Positions 1 to 8,547 of a stretch of DNA of 24,925 nucleotides are shown here, one piece after another. The notes under the pieces are model-generated. The model was not told the DNA's origin, did no database searches, and saw nothing but the letters and a program-made list of their open reading frames with translations. The number at the start of each line of letters is the position of its first letter. The first letter of the stretch is position 1. Source of the DNA: DATMTS01 sp035564555. Its GTDB lineage: Bacteria > Actinomycetota > Actinomycetes > Actinomycetales > Microbacteriaceae. Both the position numbers and the translations under genes were made by a program. The stretch is from the NCBI GenBank assembly GCA_035564555.1, contig DATMTS010000051.1:1-24925 (forward strand), read 5' to 3'.

Positions 1-878
1 CCCAGCGACATCGCCTCCAGCACGGACATCGGGTAGGGCTCGTCGACAGCAGGCAGCACGTAGACGCTCGAGCGTGACATCCGGGCGATGACGGCCTCCG
101 CTGCGATCGGTCCCTCCCAGAGCACGTCGGCTCTGGCCCCGTGGATGAGTCGCTCGACGGCATCCGCCTCGCCCTCGTCTGGACCCACCAATCGGAAGCT
201 GGCGGCAGGGAAGCGTGCGGAGACGAGTTCTGCCATCCGCACGAATTCGGTCGGGCGTTTGCGTCGAGCCAGACGCGCCAGGTACAACACCTCAGGAGCC
301 TCATCGCGGGGCGCCCCGGGAGCCTGCGGCAGCGGTACGCCGTTCGCCAACTCCTGCAGGGCCAGATCGGGGCCTGCGACGCCCAGCAGGTCGCGTCGTT
401 CACGCTCGGTGAGGTAGAAGACCCTTCGTGCCCCGCGCAGCACGCGCCTGGTCATCGCCGCGTCGAGGGGCGCGGCGAGCGGATTGTTCGAGGCGTCGAT
501 CATGCCGTGCGTCTGCACGACGTAGGGAACCGAGTGCCGCCGAGCCCAATCGGCCGCCGGCAGGGTGACGAGGTCGCGCGCGAGGTGAATGTGCATCACA
601 TCGACATCGCGCGCGAGGTGCGAGAGGGCCCGGTACAGGCCGGGAGACCACAACCCGGCGAACCCGGTGCCCGGCACGAGCGTGTGCACCGGGTAGAGCG
701 CCACCGGGACGCCTTCGATGTCATCGGGCAGCCGTCCATCGTATCCGCGTGCTCCGCCGGCCAGAACGACGTGATGGCCCTGTCTGATCAGCTCTCGCGC
801 CTGGTTCAAGGCGACCCGAGCGGGGCCGCCGTACTCGCCGTGCGGGCTGACCAGGGTGACGATCGACAGAATGCGCAT
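1..878 (-). CDS. GT4 family glycosyltransferase, partial (C-terminus beyond left edge)
   Basis: The reading frame starts at ATG 876-878 and stays open to the left edge, giving 292 residues without a stop. The N-terminus reads MRILSIVTLVSPHGEYGGPA, the usual opening of a GT-B glycosyltransferase with a glycine-rich acceptor-side loop. A second Rossmann half begins near VLYLARLARRKRP, and the last visible residues, DEPYPMSVLEAMSLG, match the donor-binding E-x7-E region of GT4 enzymes, so only about 80-100 residues should be missing. By family it would transfer a sugar from a nucleotide donor to a lipid-linked exopolysaccharide repeat unit on the cytoplasmic face of the membrane. It lies 13 bases downstream of the acetyltransferase gene on the same strand, so the two are probably co-transcribed. 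Donor and acceptor sugars cannot be read from the sequence. Confidence 0.9.
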   Translation of the reverse strand, partial: MRILSIVTLVSPHGEYGGPARVALNQARELIRQGHHVVLAGGARGYDGRLPDDIEGVPVALYPVHTLVPGTGFAGLWSPGLYRALSHLARDVDVMHIHLARDLVTLPAADWARRHSVPYVVQTHGMIDASNNPLAAPLDAAMTRRVLRGARRVFYLTERERRDLLGVAGPDLALQELANGVPLPQAPGAPRDEAPEVLYLARLARRKRPTEFVRMAELVSARFPAASFRLVGPDEGEADAVERLIHGARADVLWEGPIAAEAVIARMSRSSVYVLPAVDEPYPMSVLEAMSL

Positions 879-891
879 CGTGCGGCCTCGA

Positions 892-1545
892 TCAGGCGGC
901 CGGACGCCGGGCGGCTCGCGCCGCAAGCACTGTCTCGCCCGCAGCCACGTCGCCCGTGACCAGCGCCGTCGCGCCGATCACGCTGTCGGCCCCGATGCGG
1001 CTGCCGCGCAGCACGGTTGCTCGTGCGGCGATCCAGGCGCCGTCACCGACTTCGATCGGTGAATTGTCGTATTCGAACGTGGCGGAGCGGCGGTCGTGGC
1101 TGCCGGTGCACAGCAGCACCTCCTGGGAGATGCACACATCGCTGCCGATCACGATCGGTTCGAGGTTGAGCAGCCAGGCTCCTTCTCCGATCCACGAACC
1201 GTCTCCGATCGAGAGTTTCCATGGCCAATGGATGCGGACCCGATGCCGGATCACGACACCCGTGCCGATCCGGGCGCCGAACATGCGCAGGATCGACGCA
1301 CGAACCGACGGCGGGCACCACCAGCGCATCACGATGAGCCCAGACACCAGTTGCCACGCGATCTGCCAGGCCGTGTTGCGACCCCGGTCGTATCCGGTGC
1401 CGGTGAAGCCTCGCAGATCGTGACGCACGAGGGCGACGCGAGTCGCCGATGGTGCGTCCCCGGACGTCGCCGCCGCCCGAACTGGGGGCGCCTCACGGCG
1501 TGCAGACCGTGCATCCTGCATCGACACCGAACCCATTCCTGACAT
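892..1545 (-). CDS. WcaF-like hexapeptide-repeat (LbetaH) acetyltransferase
   Basis: This 217-residue protein has a low-complexity N-terminus (residues 1-45), then a left-handed beta-helix domain with hexapeptide turns such as IGTGVV, IGDGSW, IGSDVC, VGDGAW and IGADSV between residues 90 and 200. The motif CTGSHD puts the probable catalytic His at residue 150, and the HWPWKLSIGDGSWIGEG stretch is typical of colanic-acid WcaF-type enzymes. The family transfers an acetyl group from acetyl-CoA to a sugar hydroxyl, so this gene probably decorates the polysaccharide repeat unit. Start choice is uncertain. A GAGGA at 1547-1551 is only one base from ATG 1543-1545 but ten bases from the next in-frame ATG at 1534-1536, which may be the real start. 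The gene is divergent from the flippase gene, with 71 bases between the starts. Confidence 0.88.
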   Translation of the reverse strand: MSGMGSVSMQDARSARREAPPVRAAATSGDAPSATRVALVRHDLRGFTGTGYDRGRNTAWQIAWQLVSGLIVMRWWCPPSVRASILRMFGARIGTGVVIRHRVRIHWPWKLSIGDGSWIGEGAWLLNLEPIVIGSDVCISQEVLLCTGSHDRRSATFEYDNSPIEVGDGAWIAARATVLRGSRIGADSVIGATALVTGDVAAGETVLAARAARRPAA

Positions 1546-1616
1546 ATCCTCAACTATAGCGAGTCGCCTCCGCCACAGGAGGGTCTCAGGGGAAATGACA
1601 CTCGAAGAGGCTACAG

Positions 1617-2969
1617 ATGCACTTGCACACCGGGGGGCGGTCGGGGGCCGGGCGAGCCGACCCCCGCGCGGGCCGTTCGGGAGCGCAGGCCTTGCGCGCC
1701 ACCGGCCGAGGACTCAGCAAGATCGTCGGCTTCGGGCTCTCGATGCTGCTGTTGGCCGTCGCCTCCCTGGTTGCGATTCCGTCGATGGTCGCGGCAAGCG
1801 GACCGAGGGCCTGGGGCATGATCGCCGCAGGTCAGGCGGTCGGAGCGGTCGCCGCGGTCGCAGTCGCCTACGGGTGGGGGATGAGCGGTCCGGCGACCAT
1901 CGCCAGGGCCGACCTGAAGGGCCGCCTGAGCGAATACGCGGAGTCGGTCGTGTGCGAGCTGCTGATCTTCGTGCCGGTGGGCATCATCGCGTTCGGCCTG
2001 GCCTGGCTGATCGGTCGCGACTACGGGCTCTACGCCGGCGTCGGCGCGCTCTCCACGACCAGCGTCGGGCTCACCGCGAACTGGTTCTTCATCGGTAGGG
2101 CGCAGCCCTACGCTCTGCTGATCGGTGAAACGCTGCCGCGAGTTGCGGGAACCCTCGTCGGCATCATGTTCATGGCGAGCGGCTCGACTGCCTTGATCGG
2201 CGTGCTGTGGCAACTCATCGGCATGCTCGCGGCGTTCGTGATCTGCACGCTGTGGATTCTGCGGCCCTGGAATGCACTACATCGAAGGTCGGTGAGCCGC
2301 CGATCCGTGAAGACGGTGCTGTGGGCGCAACGCCACGGTCTGACGGCGACACTGGTCTCGGCGGTCTACAGCGCGGCCCCGATCACCATCGTCACTCTCG
2401 CCGCGCCCGGCGTACAGCCCGTCTACGCGGTGCTCGACAAGGTGCAGCGTCAGGTGAACGCCGGGCTCTCGCCGTTCACGGTGGTCATGCAGGGCTGGAT
2501 TCCGCGGGCCGCGCGAGCAGCGCTTTCGACGCGGATCCGGCAGGCGATGGCGTTGTCGGTCGTCTTCGCGCTCGCGCTCGCTGCTTTCATGCTGTTGATC
2601 GCGCAAGATCTGATGCACTGGCTGGGCGGCGGCCAGATCGAGCCGGGCTTCGTCGCGCTCGTGCTGATGTCGGCGATCACCGGCGTGTACCTGTTCGAGA
2701 ACATCGTCGCCAAGGCGGCTCTGCCGGCGCTCGGTGAGCTCGGCGTGGCGGCCAAGGCGAGCATCGTCGGCATGGCAGTCGGCCTTCCGCTGGTGGCCGT
2801 GGGTGCCGTACTGTTGGGCGCCGAGGGGGCGCTCGCGGGCATCCTGGTCGGAATTCTGGTGCGACTCTCGATCGAACTCTATGCCGTGCGCGCCGCCCGC
2901 CGACCGGGAGCGGCGGACGACGAGGTCGCCGACGGGGAGGTCGCCGGGATGGGGATGGATGCAACATGA
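1617..2969 (+). CDS. Wzx-type polysaccharide flippase (MOP superfamily membrane protein)
   Basis: The product has 450 residues and is strongly hydrophobic from about residue 36 to 430, with roughly a dozen predicted membrane segments separated by short Arg-rich loops. This is the length and profile of polysaccharide biosynthesis exporters of the MOP (Wzx/RfbX) superfamily. Such proteins move lipid-linked repeat units across the cytoplasmic membrane. The first about 30 residues are polar and Arg/Gly-rich, so the true start could be slightly downstream, but GAAGAGG at 1604-1610, six bases before ATG 1617, supports this one. The stop overlaps the next gene's ATG by four bases, indicating translational coupling. 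The assignment rests on topology and context rather than on a catalytic motif. Confidence 0.8.
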   Translation: MHLHTGGRSGAGRADPRAGRSGAQALRATGRGLSKIVGFGLSMLLLAVASLVAIPSMVAASGPRAWGMIAAGQAVGAVAAVAVAYGWGMSGPATIARADLKGRLSEYAESVVCELLIFVPVGIIAFGLAWLIGRDYGLYAGVGALSTTSVGLTANWFFIGRAQPYALLIGETLPRVAGTLVGIMFMASGSTALIGVLWQLIGMLAAFVICTLWILRPWNALHRRSVSRRSVKTVLWAQRHGLTATLVSAVYSAAPITIVTLAAPGVQPVYAVLDKVQRQVNAGLSPFTVVMQGWIPRAARAALSTRIRQAMALSVVFALALAAFMLLIAQDLMHWLGGGQIEPGFVALVLMSAITGVYLFENIVAKAALPALGELGVAAKASIVGMAVGLPLVAVGAVLLGAEGALAGILVGILVRLSIELYAVRAARRPGAADDEVADGEVAGMGMDAT

Positions 2970-3670
2970 GTGGCTTGAAGAGTTCGATGCTCACGCTGGT
3001 GTGGTTGCTCCCGGCGTCTCGACCCAAGAACCGGATGCTCTGCGCTCTCGGCCATCCGGTGCACCCGACGGCTACGGCCCGATCCAATCTGGTGCGCCAC
3101 GTCGCCGTCATCTCGTTGGGCGCGCACAGCCGGATCGCCCGGTGGAATCTCATCAGGAACCTCCGGCTGCTCGAGATCGCCGCGCACGCCACGGTCGGTC
3201 GGCTGAACGTGATCAGCGCCCATCCGGTCTTCGCACGGCTGTATCCCGATGGAGCGAGCCTGACCGTCGCCGAACACGCCTATGTGACCAGCAGGCACCA
3301 TCTGGACTGCTCCGGCTCGATCACCGTCGGCGCCTTCGCCAGCATCGCCGGGCACTCGTCGAGCGTGCTCACGCACAGCATCGACCTGCGCAAAGACGTG
3401 CAGTCCGCCTACCCCGTCGTGATCGGGGAACGCAGCTTCGTCGGAGCGGGCTGCACGATCCTCGGCGGCGCAGAACTGCCACCCCGTTCGGTGCTGGGAG
3501 CCGGGTCGGTGCTGACGCGCTCCGGTTCGCCGCGCGAGCCGGGGCTCTGGGCAGGCGCGCCCGCCACGAACCGGGGGCCGGTCGACGGGCGATGGTTCGG
3601 CAGGCTGAAGACCGGAACGAACCGGGTGTTCATTCCGGCCACCGGCGAGACGATCGACGAAGCGTTCTGA
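2966..3670 (+). CDS. Hexapeptide-repeat (LbetaH) acyltransferase
   Basis: This is a 234-residue protein with an irregular left-handed beta-helix. Turns such as LTVAEHAYV, ITVGAFASI, VVIGERSFVGAGCTILGGAEL and SVLGAGSVL run from about residue 70 to 185. LTHSID near residue 137 resembles the catalytic-His loop of xenobiotic/sugar acetyltransferases. It differs from the WcaF-like enzyme upstream: it lacks the HWPW segment and has a longer N-terminal coil, so it is probably a separate O-acetyl- or other acyltransferase acting on another position. The start overlaps the flippase stop as ATGA, which places it in a two-gene unit with the flippase. It converges with the next gene on the minus strand, with 55 bases between them. 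The acyl donor and acceptor are unknown. Confidence 0.8.
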   Translation: MSGLKSSMLTLVWLLPASRPKNRMLCALGHPVHPTATARSNLVRHVAVISLGAHSRIARWNLIRNLRLLEIAAHATVGRLNVISAHPVFARLYPDGASLTVAEHAYVTSRHHLDCSGSITVGAFASIAGHSSSVLTHSIDLRKDVQSAYPVVIGERSFVGAGCTILGGAELPPRSVLGAGSVLTRSGSPREPGLWAGAPATNRGPVDGRWFGRLKTGTNRVFIPATGETIDEAF

Positions 3671-3725
3671 GTTCCGGCGAGCCGGACCCGGCGCAGCGCA
3701 ACCCGGCCCCCAACGGAACCCGTCC

Positions 3726-4922
3726 TCAGGGCAATAGGGAGTGGAAGGCGCTGATCGCCGCGTCCTGCGCCAGGTGGTCGCGCTTGAACGAGCGTCCAGC
3801 CGCTCCGAGCTCCGCCCGGCGCCACGGTTGCGCACCGAGTTCCTCGGCGGCCGCCAGCAGAGCGGCCGGATCGCCGGCATCCACCCGCGGGCCGGCGCCC
3901 GACCTCGCGAGCTCCTCTGCGGTGATGCTTCCCTCGTCGGTCGAGGCGATCACCGGCAGGCCAGTGCTGAAGTAGGAGGTGAGCTTGCTCGGCACGCACA
4001 TCTCTTTGAGGCCCGGCCGTTCGTTCACCAGCAGGATGTCGGCCGCGCCGAGAGTCGCTCGGAACTCGGCGTCGGGAAGGGGATCGATGTACTCCAGCCG
4101 GGAGTTGGTTCCGAGCTCGAGCAGGGCCGCGCGCTGATTGCCGTCGCCGAGCATGACGAATCGCACCGACGACCTGCCGGAGTCCGCCAGTTGAGAGGCG
4201 CGCACGACGTTCTCCAGCCCCTGCTTGGCGCCGATGTTGCCGGCGTGCAACACGACGATGTCGTCGTCGCTCCAGCCGCGCTCGGCCCGAATCGCGTCTC
4301 GCTCGGAGCCGTCGACTTCGCTGAGGTGTGACCAGTTGCGCACGACGGCGATCCGCTCGCCGTCGATGCCGAGGTCGGCGACGAGATGGCGCTTGAATCG
4401 CTCATGGATGACCACGACGCTGTCGGCGGCCTGCAGGGTCGATCGCTCGACAGCGTGCAGCGCGCGGGCCGCCAGAGCCCCACCCCGGCCCGTCTCGGCG
4501 ATGCCCGCACTGTAGATGTCCTGCACCCACACGACCCGTCGCTGATGCAGCAGCCGGGCTTTCAGCAGCGCGATCCGCGTCGAGAACAGGGCCGGTGTGA
4601 CGAAGACCACGACGTCAGGGCCGCCCCACCTGCTGAGCACGGCTCGGACGCCGAAGATCAACTCCATGACGGCCCGATTGACCAGGCCCGGGTTGCGCGG
4701 CACGTAGTGCCGCACCCGATGCACGCGCACTCCGTCGATCGTCTCGACGCGGGACGAACCCGAGTAGCCGTCGGCGACCCGCCACTGCGGGTAGTGCGGG
4801 TATCCCGTGATCACCCGCACCCGCACGCCCTCGCGCACGAGCCCGGCGGCCAAGCCAGTGGTGTACGGCGCGATGCCGGTGGGCTCGGGCGCGTAGTTGA
4901 TGCCGATGATGAGCAGTTTCAT
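3726..4922 (-). CDS. WcaI-like GT4 family glycosyltransferase
   Basis: The 398-residue product opens with MKLLIIGINYAPEPTGIAPY, the glycine/proline-rich acceptor-site signature of WcaI-type (colanic acid) glycosyltransferases, followed by ITGYPHYPQWRV near residues 38-49, also typical of that subfamily. The second Rossmann domain starts at VVLHAGNIGAKQGLENV (residues 224-239). LKEMCVPSKLTSYFSTGLPV (305-324) is the donor-nucleotide-binding segment, where these enzymes carry P-S-K instead of the usual E-x7-E. It is full length for the family. It probably adds one sugar to the lipid-linked repeat unit at the inner membrane face. It is a single-gene unit on the minus strand, divergent from the nucleotide-sugar dehydrogenase gene, with a 280-base shared upstream region. 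Confidence 0.9.
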   Translation of the reverse strand: MKLLIIGINYAPEPTGIAPYTTGLAAGLVREGVRVRVITGYPHYPQWRVADGYSGSSRVETIDGVRVHRVRHYVPRNPGLVNRAVMELIFGVRAVLSRWGGPDVVVFVTPALFSTRIALLKARLLHQRRVVWVQDIYSAGIAETGRGGALAARALHAVERSTLQAADSVVVIHERFKRHLVADLGIDGERIAVVRNWSHLSEVDGSERDAIRAERGWSDDDIVVLHAGNIGAKQGLENVVRASQLADSGRSSVRFVMLGDGNQRAALLELGTNSRLEYIDPLPDAEFRATLGAADILLVNERPGLKEMCVPSKLTSYFSTGLPVIASTDEGSITAEELARSGAGPRVDAGDPAALLAAAEELGAQPWRRAELGAAGRSFKRDHLAQDAAISAFHSLLP

Positions 4923-5202
4923 TTCGGTCCCCTCGCTGCACAGCCCCTCGTTCCGCGCCGGCCTCGCTCAGCTCCTCGGACCGCGCTCCCCGCTCGCAGA
5001 GATTTGAACAGTAGCAGTGCGGCCGCCCGAGGTCATGTCCCCTGGACGGGTGATGACAACTGAGGACTTCTCATCATAGACTGACCCAATAGTGAGTGAA
5101 ATTCAGCTTTGATCGCGGCCGACACGAACCATCCCGCGCACCACAGCGGCACACCTCGGACGGGATCATCGTCCGCTTCATACGCGCAAGGGAGAAGTGC
5201 GA
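4923..5202. promoter_or_regulatory. Divergent upstream region between two exopolysaccharide units
   Basis: These 280 bases separate the starts of the WcaI-like gene and the dehydrogenase gene and must hold both promoters. The middle (about 5045-5110) is clearly less GC-rich than its surroundings. It contains an inverted repeat, TGATGA (5051-5056) and TCATCA (5071-5076), whose loop carries TGAGGACTTCTC. A TATGAT-like -10 can be read on the minus strand inside 5071-5080, but its -35 is poor. No confident plus-strand promoter was found. AAGGGAG at 5188-5194 is the ribosome binding site of the dehydrogenase gene. Confidence 0.4.
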
Positions 5203-6600
5203 ATGACGATTGCAGAACCGACCATCGTCGACGACGGCAACGACGCCGACGACGGACGAAATCGATTCGAGTACGACGTGTGCATCATCGGCACCGGCCG
5301 TGTCGGTCTGCCGCTCGGGCTCTCGTTGATGGAGGCGGGGGTACGCGCGACCGGCGTCGACGTCGACGTCCGGCTTCGTCAGGAGGTGAACAACGGGCGG
5401 ATGCCGTTCGCCGAGCCGGGCTACGATGCCCTGGCGGCGCGGCGCGAGTTCCTCGTCGGCGACGATGCCGCGGTCGTCGCTCGTTCGGCGACGATCGTGA
5501 TCACCGTCGGAACGCCGCTGCACAACCACATCGAGACCGACCTCTCCCAGATCGAGCGGGTGCTCGAACAGATCGTGCCGCACCTCGGGCGCGGCCAGTT
5601 GGTGTGCCTGCGCAGCACCGTGGCGCCCGGCACGACGGAATTCGTGCGCAAATGGCTCGAGCGCAACACGGGGCTGCGCGTCGGCGAAGACATCTTCCTC
5701 GCGTTCTGTCCTGAGCGCATCGCCGAAGGCAAGTCGTACTCCGAACTGCACACGCTGCCGCAGATCATCGGCTCCGAAGACCCGGAGAGCGGGTTCCGCG
5801 CGGCGCGCATCTTCGGCCGGTTGACCGACGAGGTGCTGCCCACCGACTTCGTCACCGCCGAACTCGTCAAGCTCTTCAACAACATCCTGCGGTACGTGCA
5901 CTTCGCGCTGGCCAATGAATTCGCGATGGTGGCCGACAACTATGGGGCGAACATCTACGAGGCCCGCAGACTGGCGAACTACAAATACCCCAGGTCGTTC
6001 CTCGCCGCTCCTGGATTCACTGCCGGCACGTGCCTGCGCAAGGACTTCGGAATGATCAACGAGTCCAGCGCGTTCCCCGACATCCTGCTCTCCGCTTGGA
6101 AGCTCAATGAGTACATGCCGTCGTTCATGGTCGAGAACATGCTCAAGCACAGCCGGATCCACGACGAGACGGTCGCGGTGCTCGGCTTCACCTTCAAGTC
6201 CGACACCGACGACCTGCGTGACTCGCTCGCGCCGAAGCTGTGGCGCTACATCCATCGGCAACTGCCCACCGAGATCCGGGTATCCGACCACAATCTTCCC
6301 GATCCCGTGCCGGAGCCCAGCGTGGGATCCCCGAGGAACTGGCCCATCGAGGAGGCTCTCGACGGGGCGAGCGTCGTATTCGTCGCGACGAACCACAGTG
6401 GCTACCGGGAGGCGCTGATCGAATTCGGTCGCCGTCGCCCGCAGGCCTGGATCGCCGACATCTGGAACGTCGGCGGAACCGACCAGATCTTCTATCGCGC
6501 GGGAGACCTCGCGGAAGCGGAGGACGCCGCGAAATCGCCCGTGCGCGCGCTGAGGATCGACAGCGGCCGCGCCGCTCAGAGGTTGGGAGTGGCGGTATGA
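5203..6600 (+). CDS. UDP-glucose/UDP-ManNAc-type nucleotide-sugar 6-dehydrogenase
   Basis: The 465-residue product has an N-terminal NAD-binding Rossmann fold with VCIIGTGRVGLPLG (residues 27-39), the central PERIAEGK and KLFNN (223-227) segments, the catalytic cysteine in GTCLRKD (Cys277), and the C-terminal FKSDTDDLRDS (331-341). This is a complete UDPG/MGDP dehydrogenase, oxidising the C6 hydroxyl of a nucleotide sugar to a uronic acid with two NAD+. The PERIAEGK form is closer to UDP-HexNAc dehydrogenases than to classical UDP-glucose dehydrogenases, so the substrate is left open. ATG 5203 is chosen over an in-frame GTG at 5197 because AAGGGAG (5188-5194) is 8 bases from the former and only 2 from the latter. 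The stop overlaps the next gene's start by four bases, which begins a three-gene sugar-nucleotide operon. Confidence 0.92.
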   Translation: MTIAEPTIVDDGNDADDGRNRFEYDVCIIGTGRVGLPLGLSLMEAGVRATGVDVDVRLRQEVNNGRMPFAEPGYDALAARREFLVGDDAAVVARSATIVITVGTPLHNHIETDLSQIERVLEQIVPHLGRGQLVCLRSTVAPGTTEFVRKWLERNTGLRVGEDIFLAFCPERIAEGKSYSELHTLPQIIGSEDPESGFRAARIFGRLTDEVLPTDFVTAELVKLFNNILRYVHFALANEFAMVADNYGANIYEARRLANYKYPRSFLAAPGFTAGTCLRKDFGMINESSAFPDILLSAWKLNEYMPSFMVENMLKHSRIHDETVAVLGFTFKSDTDDLRDSLAPKLWRYIHRQLPTEIRVSDHNLPDPVPEPSVGSPRNWPIEEALDGASVVFVATNHSGYREALIEFGRRRPQAWIADIWNVGGTDQIFYRAGDLAEAEDAAKSPVRALRIDSGRAAQRLGVAV

Positions 6601-7589
6601 AAGTCCTGGTCACCGGAGGCAGCGGCTTCGTCGGCGCCGCCCTGTGCACCGATCTCGTCGAACAGGGTCATCATGTCGTGGCGTTCGACAACAATTCACG
6701 GGGTCACGCGAGGCGGCTGGCTCATCTGGGCGACTCGATCGAGTTCGTGCAGGGAGACGTTCGCGACCTCGAACAGGTTCGGGCCGCGACCCGTGGTTGC
6801 GAGGTCGTCTGGCACCTGGCGTACGTCAACGGCACGCGGTTCTTCTACGAGCGTCCCGACGACGTGCTCGAGGTCGGCATCAAGGGTGCCTTGAACACGG
6901 TGGAAGCGGCCCTGGCAGAGGGCGTACGCCGCTACGTTCTGGCATCCACGAGCGAGACCTACAACCAGCCGTATCGCATTCCTACCGACGAGACCGAGAT
7001 GCTCAAGATCCCGGACGTCACCAACCCGCGCTTCAGCTACGGCGGCGGCAAGATCGCCAGCGAGTTGCTCGCGCTGCACTTGGGCGCGCAACGGGGATTG
7101 GAGTCGGTGATCTTCCGCCCGCACAACTTCTACGGGCCCGACATGGGCGTCGAGCACGTTGTTCCCGAGATCACACGCAGGATCGTCCGGCTCAGCGACG
7201 GACTCACGCGTGACAGCATCGACTTGCCGATTCAGGGCGACGGCTCGGACACCCGCGCCTTCTGTCATGTCAGCGACGGCGCCGCCGGTGCGATCATCGC
7301 CGGCGACCGCGGGTCGAACCGTGAGATCTACAACGTGGGCACCGAGCGCGAAGTAAGTGTGGCCGAACTGGTCACGATGATCGGGCGATCCCTCGGCGTC
7401 GAGGTGACGCCCGTCCCCGGTCATCGTCCCGAGGGCGGCACGGCGCGTCGCTGCCCAGACATGACCAAGCTCAGCGCACTCGGATTCGAACCCAAGGTGG
7501 GCCTCGAAGAGGGGCTCGCGGCCACGACGGCCTGGTACGCCGACGATCTGCTCGGCGCCAACATCGCAGAGGTCGCACGAAGTGCCTGA
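6597..7589 (+). CDS. NAD-dependent epimerase/dehydratase (extended SDR)
   Basis: The protein has 330 residues. MKVLVTGGSGFVG gives the TGxxGxxG nucleotide-binding motif at 6-13, with Asp31 at the end of strand beta-2 favouring NAD+. The active site has STSET near 117-121 and the YxxxK pair Tyr148/Lys152 (YGGGK). FRPHNFYGPDMG near 173-184 is the usual sugar-nucleotide-binding stretch. It belongs with UDP-glucose 4-epimerase/dTDP-glucose dehydratase-like enzymes that act on the sugar ring through a transient keto intermediate. Its exact product is unknown; following directly on a uronic-acid-forming dehydrogenase, a C4 epimerase or decarboxylase-like role on the uronate is possible. It is coupled to both neighbours, by a 4-base overlap upstream and an 8-base overlap downstream. 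Confidence 0.88.
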   Translation: MKVLVTGGSGFVGAALCTDLVEQGHHVVAFDNNSRGHARRLAHLGDSIEFVQGDVRDLEQVRAATRGCEVVWHLAYVNGTRFFYERPDDVLEVGIKGALNTVEAALAEGVRRYVLASTSETYNQPYRIPTDETEMLKIPDVTNPRFSYGGGKIASELLALHLGAQRGLESVIFRPHNFYGPDMGVEHVVPEITRRIVRLSDGLTRDSIDLPIQGDGSDTRAFCHVSDGAAGAIIAGDRGSNREIYNVGTEREVSVAELVTMIGRSLGVEVTPVPGHRPEGGTARRCPDMTKLSALGFEPKVGLEEGLAATTAWYADDLLGANIAEVARSA

Positions 7590-8541
7590 GCTCGACCTCC
7601 AGGATCGCGTCGTCATGGTGACCGGGGGGCGCGGCTTCCTCGGCAGCGAGGTCTGTCGCCTGCTCGAGCAGCGCGGGGCCGTGGTGCACGCTCTGGGCAG
7701 TGCGGACTACGACCTGACGCAGCAGGCCGAGGTCCGTCGCGCGATGAACGAGTTGCGCCCCTCGGTGGTCGTGCACGCGGCTGCCGCCGTCGGAGGGATC
7801 GGGGCGAATGTCGCCAACCCTGGGCTGTTCCTGTATGCGAACGCGTTGATGGGCCTCATGGTGCTGGAGGAGGCACGGCTGCACGGCGTCGAGCGGCTGG
7901 TGATGGTGTCGACCATCTGCGTCTACCCGGAGCGCGCCCCGATACCGCTCCGTGAAGAGGATGTCTGGTCGGGTCCGCCCGTCGGGGCGACCGGCCCGTA
8001 CGGAATGGCCAAGCGGCTGCTGCAGGAAGCATGCCTTCGTTACGCCGAACAGTACGGGTTCGACAGCGCCGTTCTCATCCTCACCAACCTGTATGGTCCC
8101 GGCGACAACTTCGACGAGGGTTCGAGCCATGTGATCCCGGCGCTGATCCGACGGTACGACGAGGCGCGGACGCGCGGCGACCACTCGGTGACGAACTGGG
8201 GAAGCGGGCGGGCCACGCGGGAGTTCCTGCATGTTCGGGATGCCGCGCGCGCGATCACCCGTGCGGTCGAGGTGGGGCCCGGCCCTCGTCCGATCAACAT
8301 CGGAACGGGAGCTCAGACCTCGATCGCCGAGATCGCCTCGTTGGTACGGGTCGCGACCGGCTACACCGGAGAGGTGCGGTGGGATGCGAGCAGGCCCGAG
8401 GGTCAGCCGCGTCGTTACTTCGACGTCTCGAGAGCACGCGAACTGCTCGGATTCGAGGCATCCATCTCGCTCGAAGACGGGATCCCCGAGGCGGTCGACT
8501 CGTACCGCTCGACGTTGAGCCGGCTGTCGACCGCCCCGTAG
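7582..8541 (+). CDS. GDP-L-fucose synthase-like SDR
   Basis: This 319-residue protein starts at GTG 7582, eight bases inside the previous gene. It has TGGRGFLG at 14-21, HAAAAVGGIGANVANP (65-80), STICVYP (110-116), YGMAK (Tyr140, Lys144), TNLYGPGDNF followed by SHVIPALIRR, and WGSGRATREFLHV. These are the landmarks of GDP-L-fucose synthase (WcaG/Fcl): aligning CVYP with CIYP of the E. coli enzyme places Thr111 at the catalytic Ser and conserves the catalytic Cys (113), Tyr and Lys. That enzyme makes GDP-L-fucose from GDP-4-keto-6-deoxymannose by 3,5-epimerisation and 4-reduction. No GDP-mannose 4,6-dehydratase is in the window, so the substrate may be made elsewhere or may be another 4-keto sugar. 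The gene ends six bases from the convergent cytidylyltransferase gene. Confidence 0.85.
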   Translation: MPELDLQDRVVMVTGGRGFLGSEVCRLLEQRGAVVHALGSADYDLTQQAEVRRAMNELRPSVVVHAAAAVGGIGANVANPGLFLYANALMGLMVLEEARLHGVERLVMVSTICVYPERAPIPLREEDVWSGPPVGATGPYGMAKRLLQEACLRYAEQYGFDSAVLILTNLYGPGDNFDEGSSHVIPALIRRYDEARTRGDHSVTNWGSGRATREFLHVRDAARAITRAVEVGPGPRPINIGTGAQTSIAEIASLVRVATGYTGEVRWDASRPEGQPRRYFDVSRARELLGFEASISLEDGIPEAVDSYRSTLSRLSTAP

Positions 8542-8547
8542 GCCGCG

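Noticed and set aside
3671..3725. Inverted GTTCCG/CGGAAC between convergent genes as a terminator
   Set aside because: The arms are short and far apart, and no T-tract follows on either strand.
5074..6396. A 440-codon open frame on the minus strand
   Set aside because: It is antisense to the nucleotide-sugar dehydrogenase, whose catalytic motifs are all intact on the plus strand.
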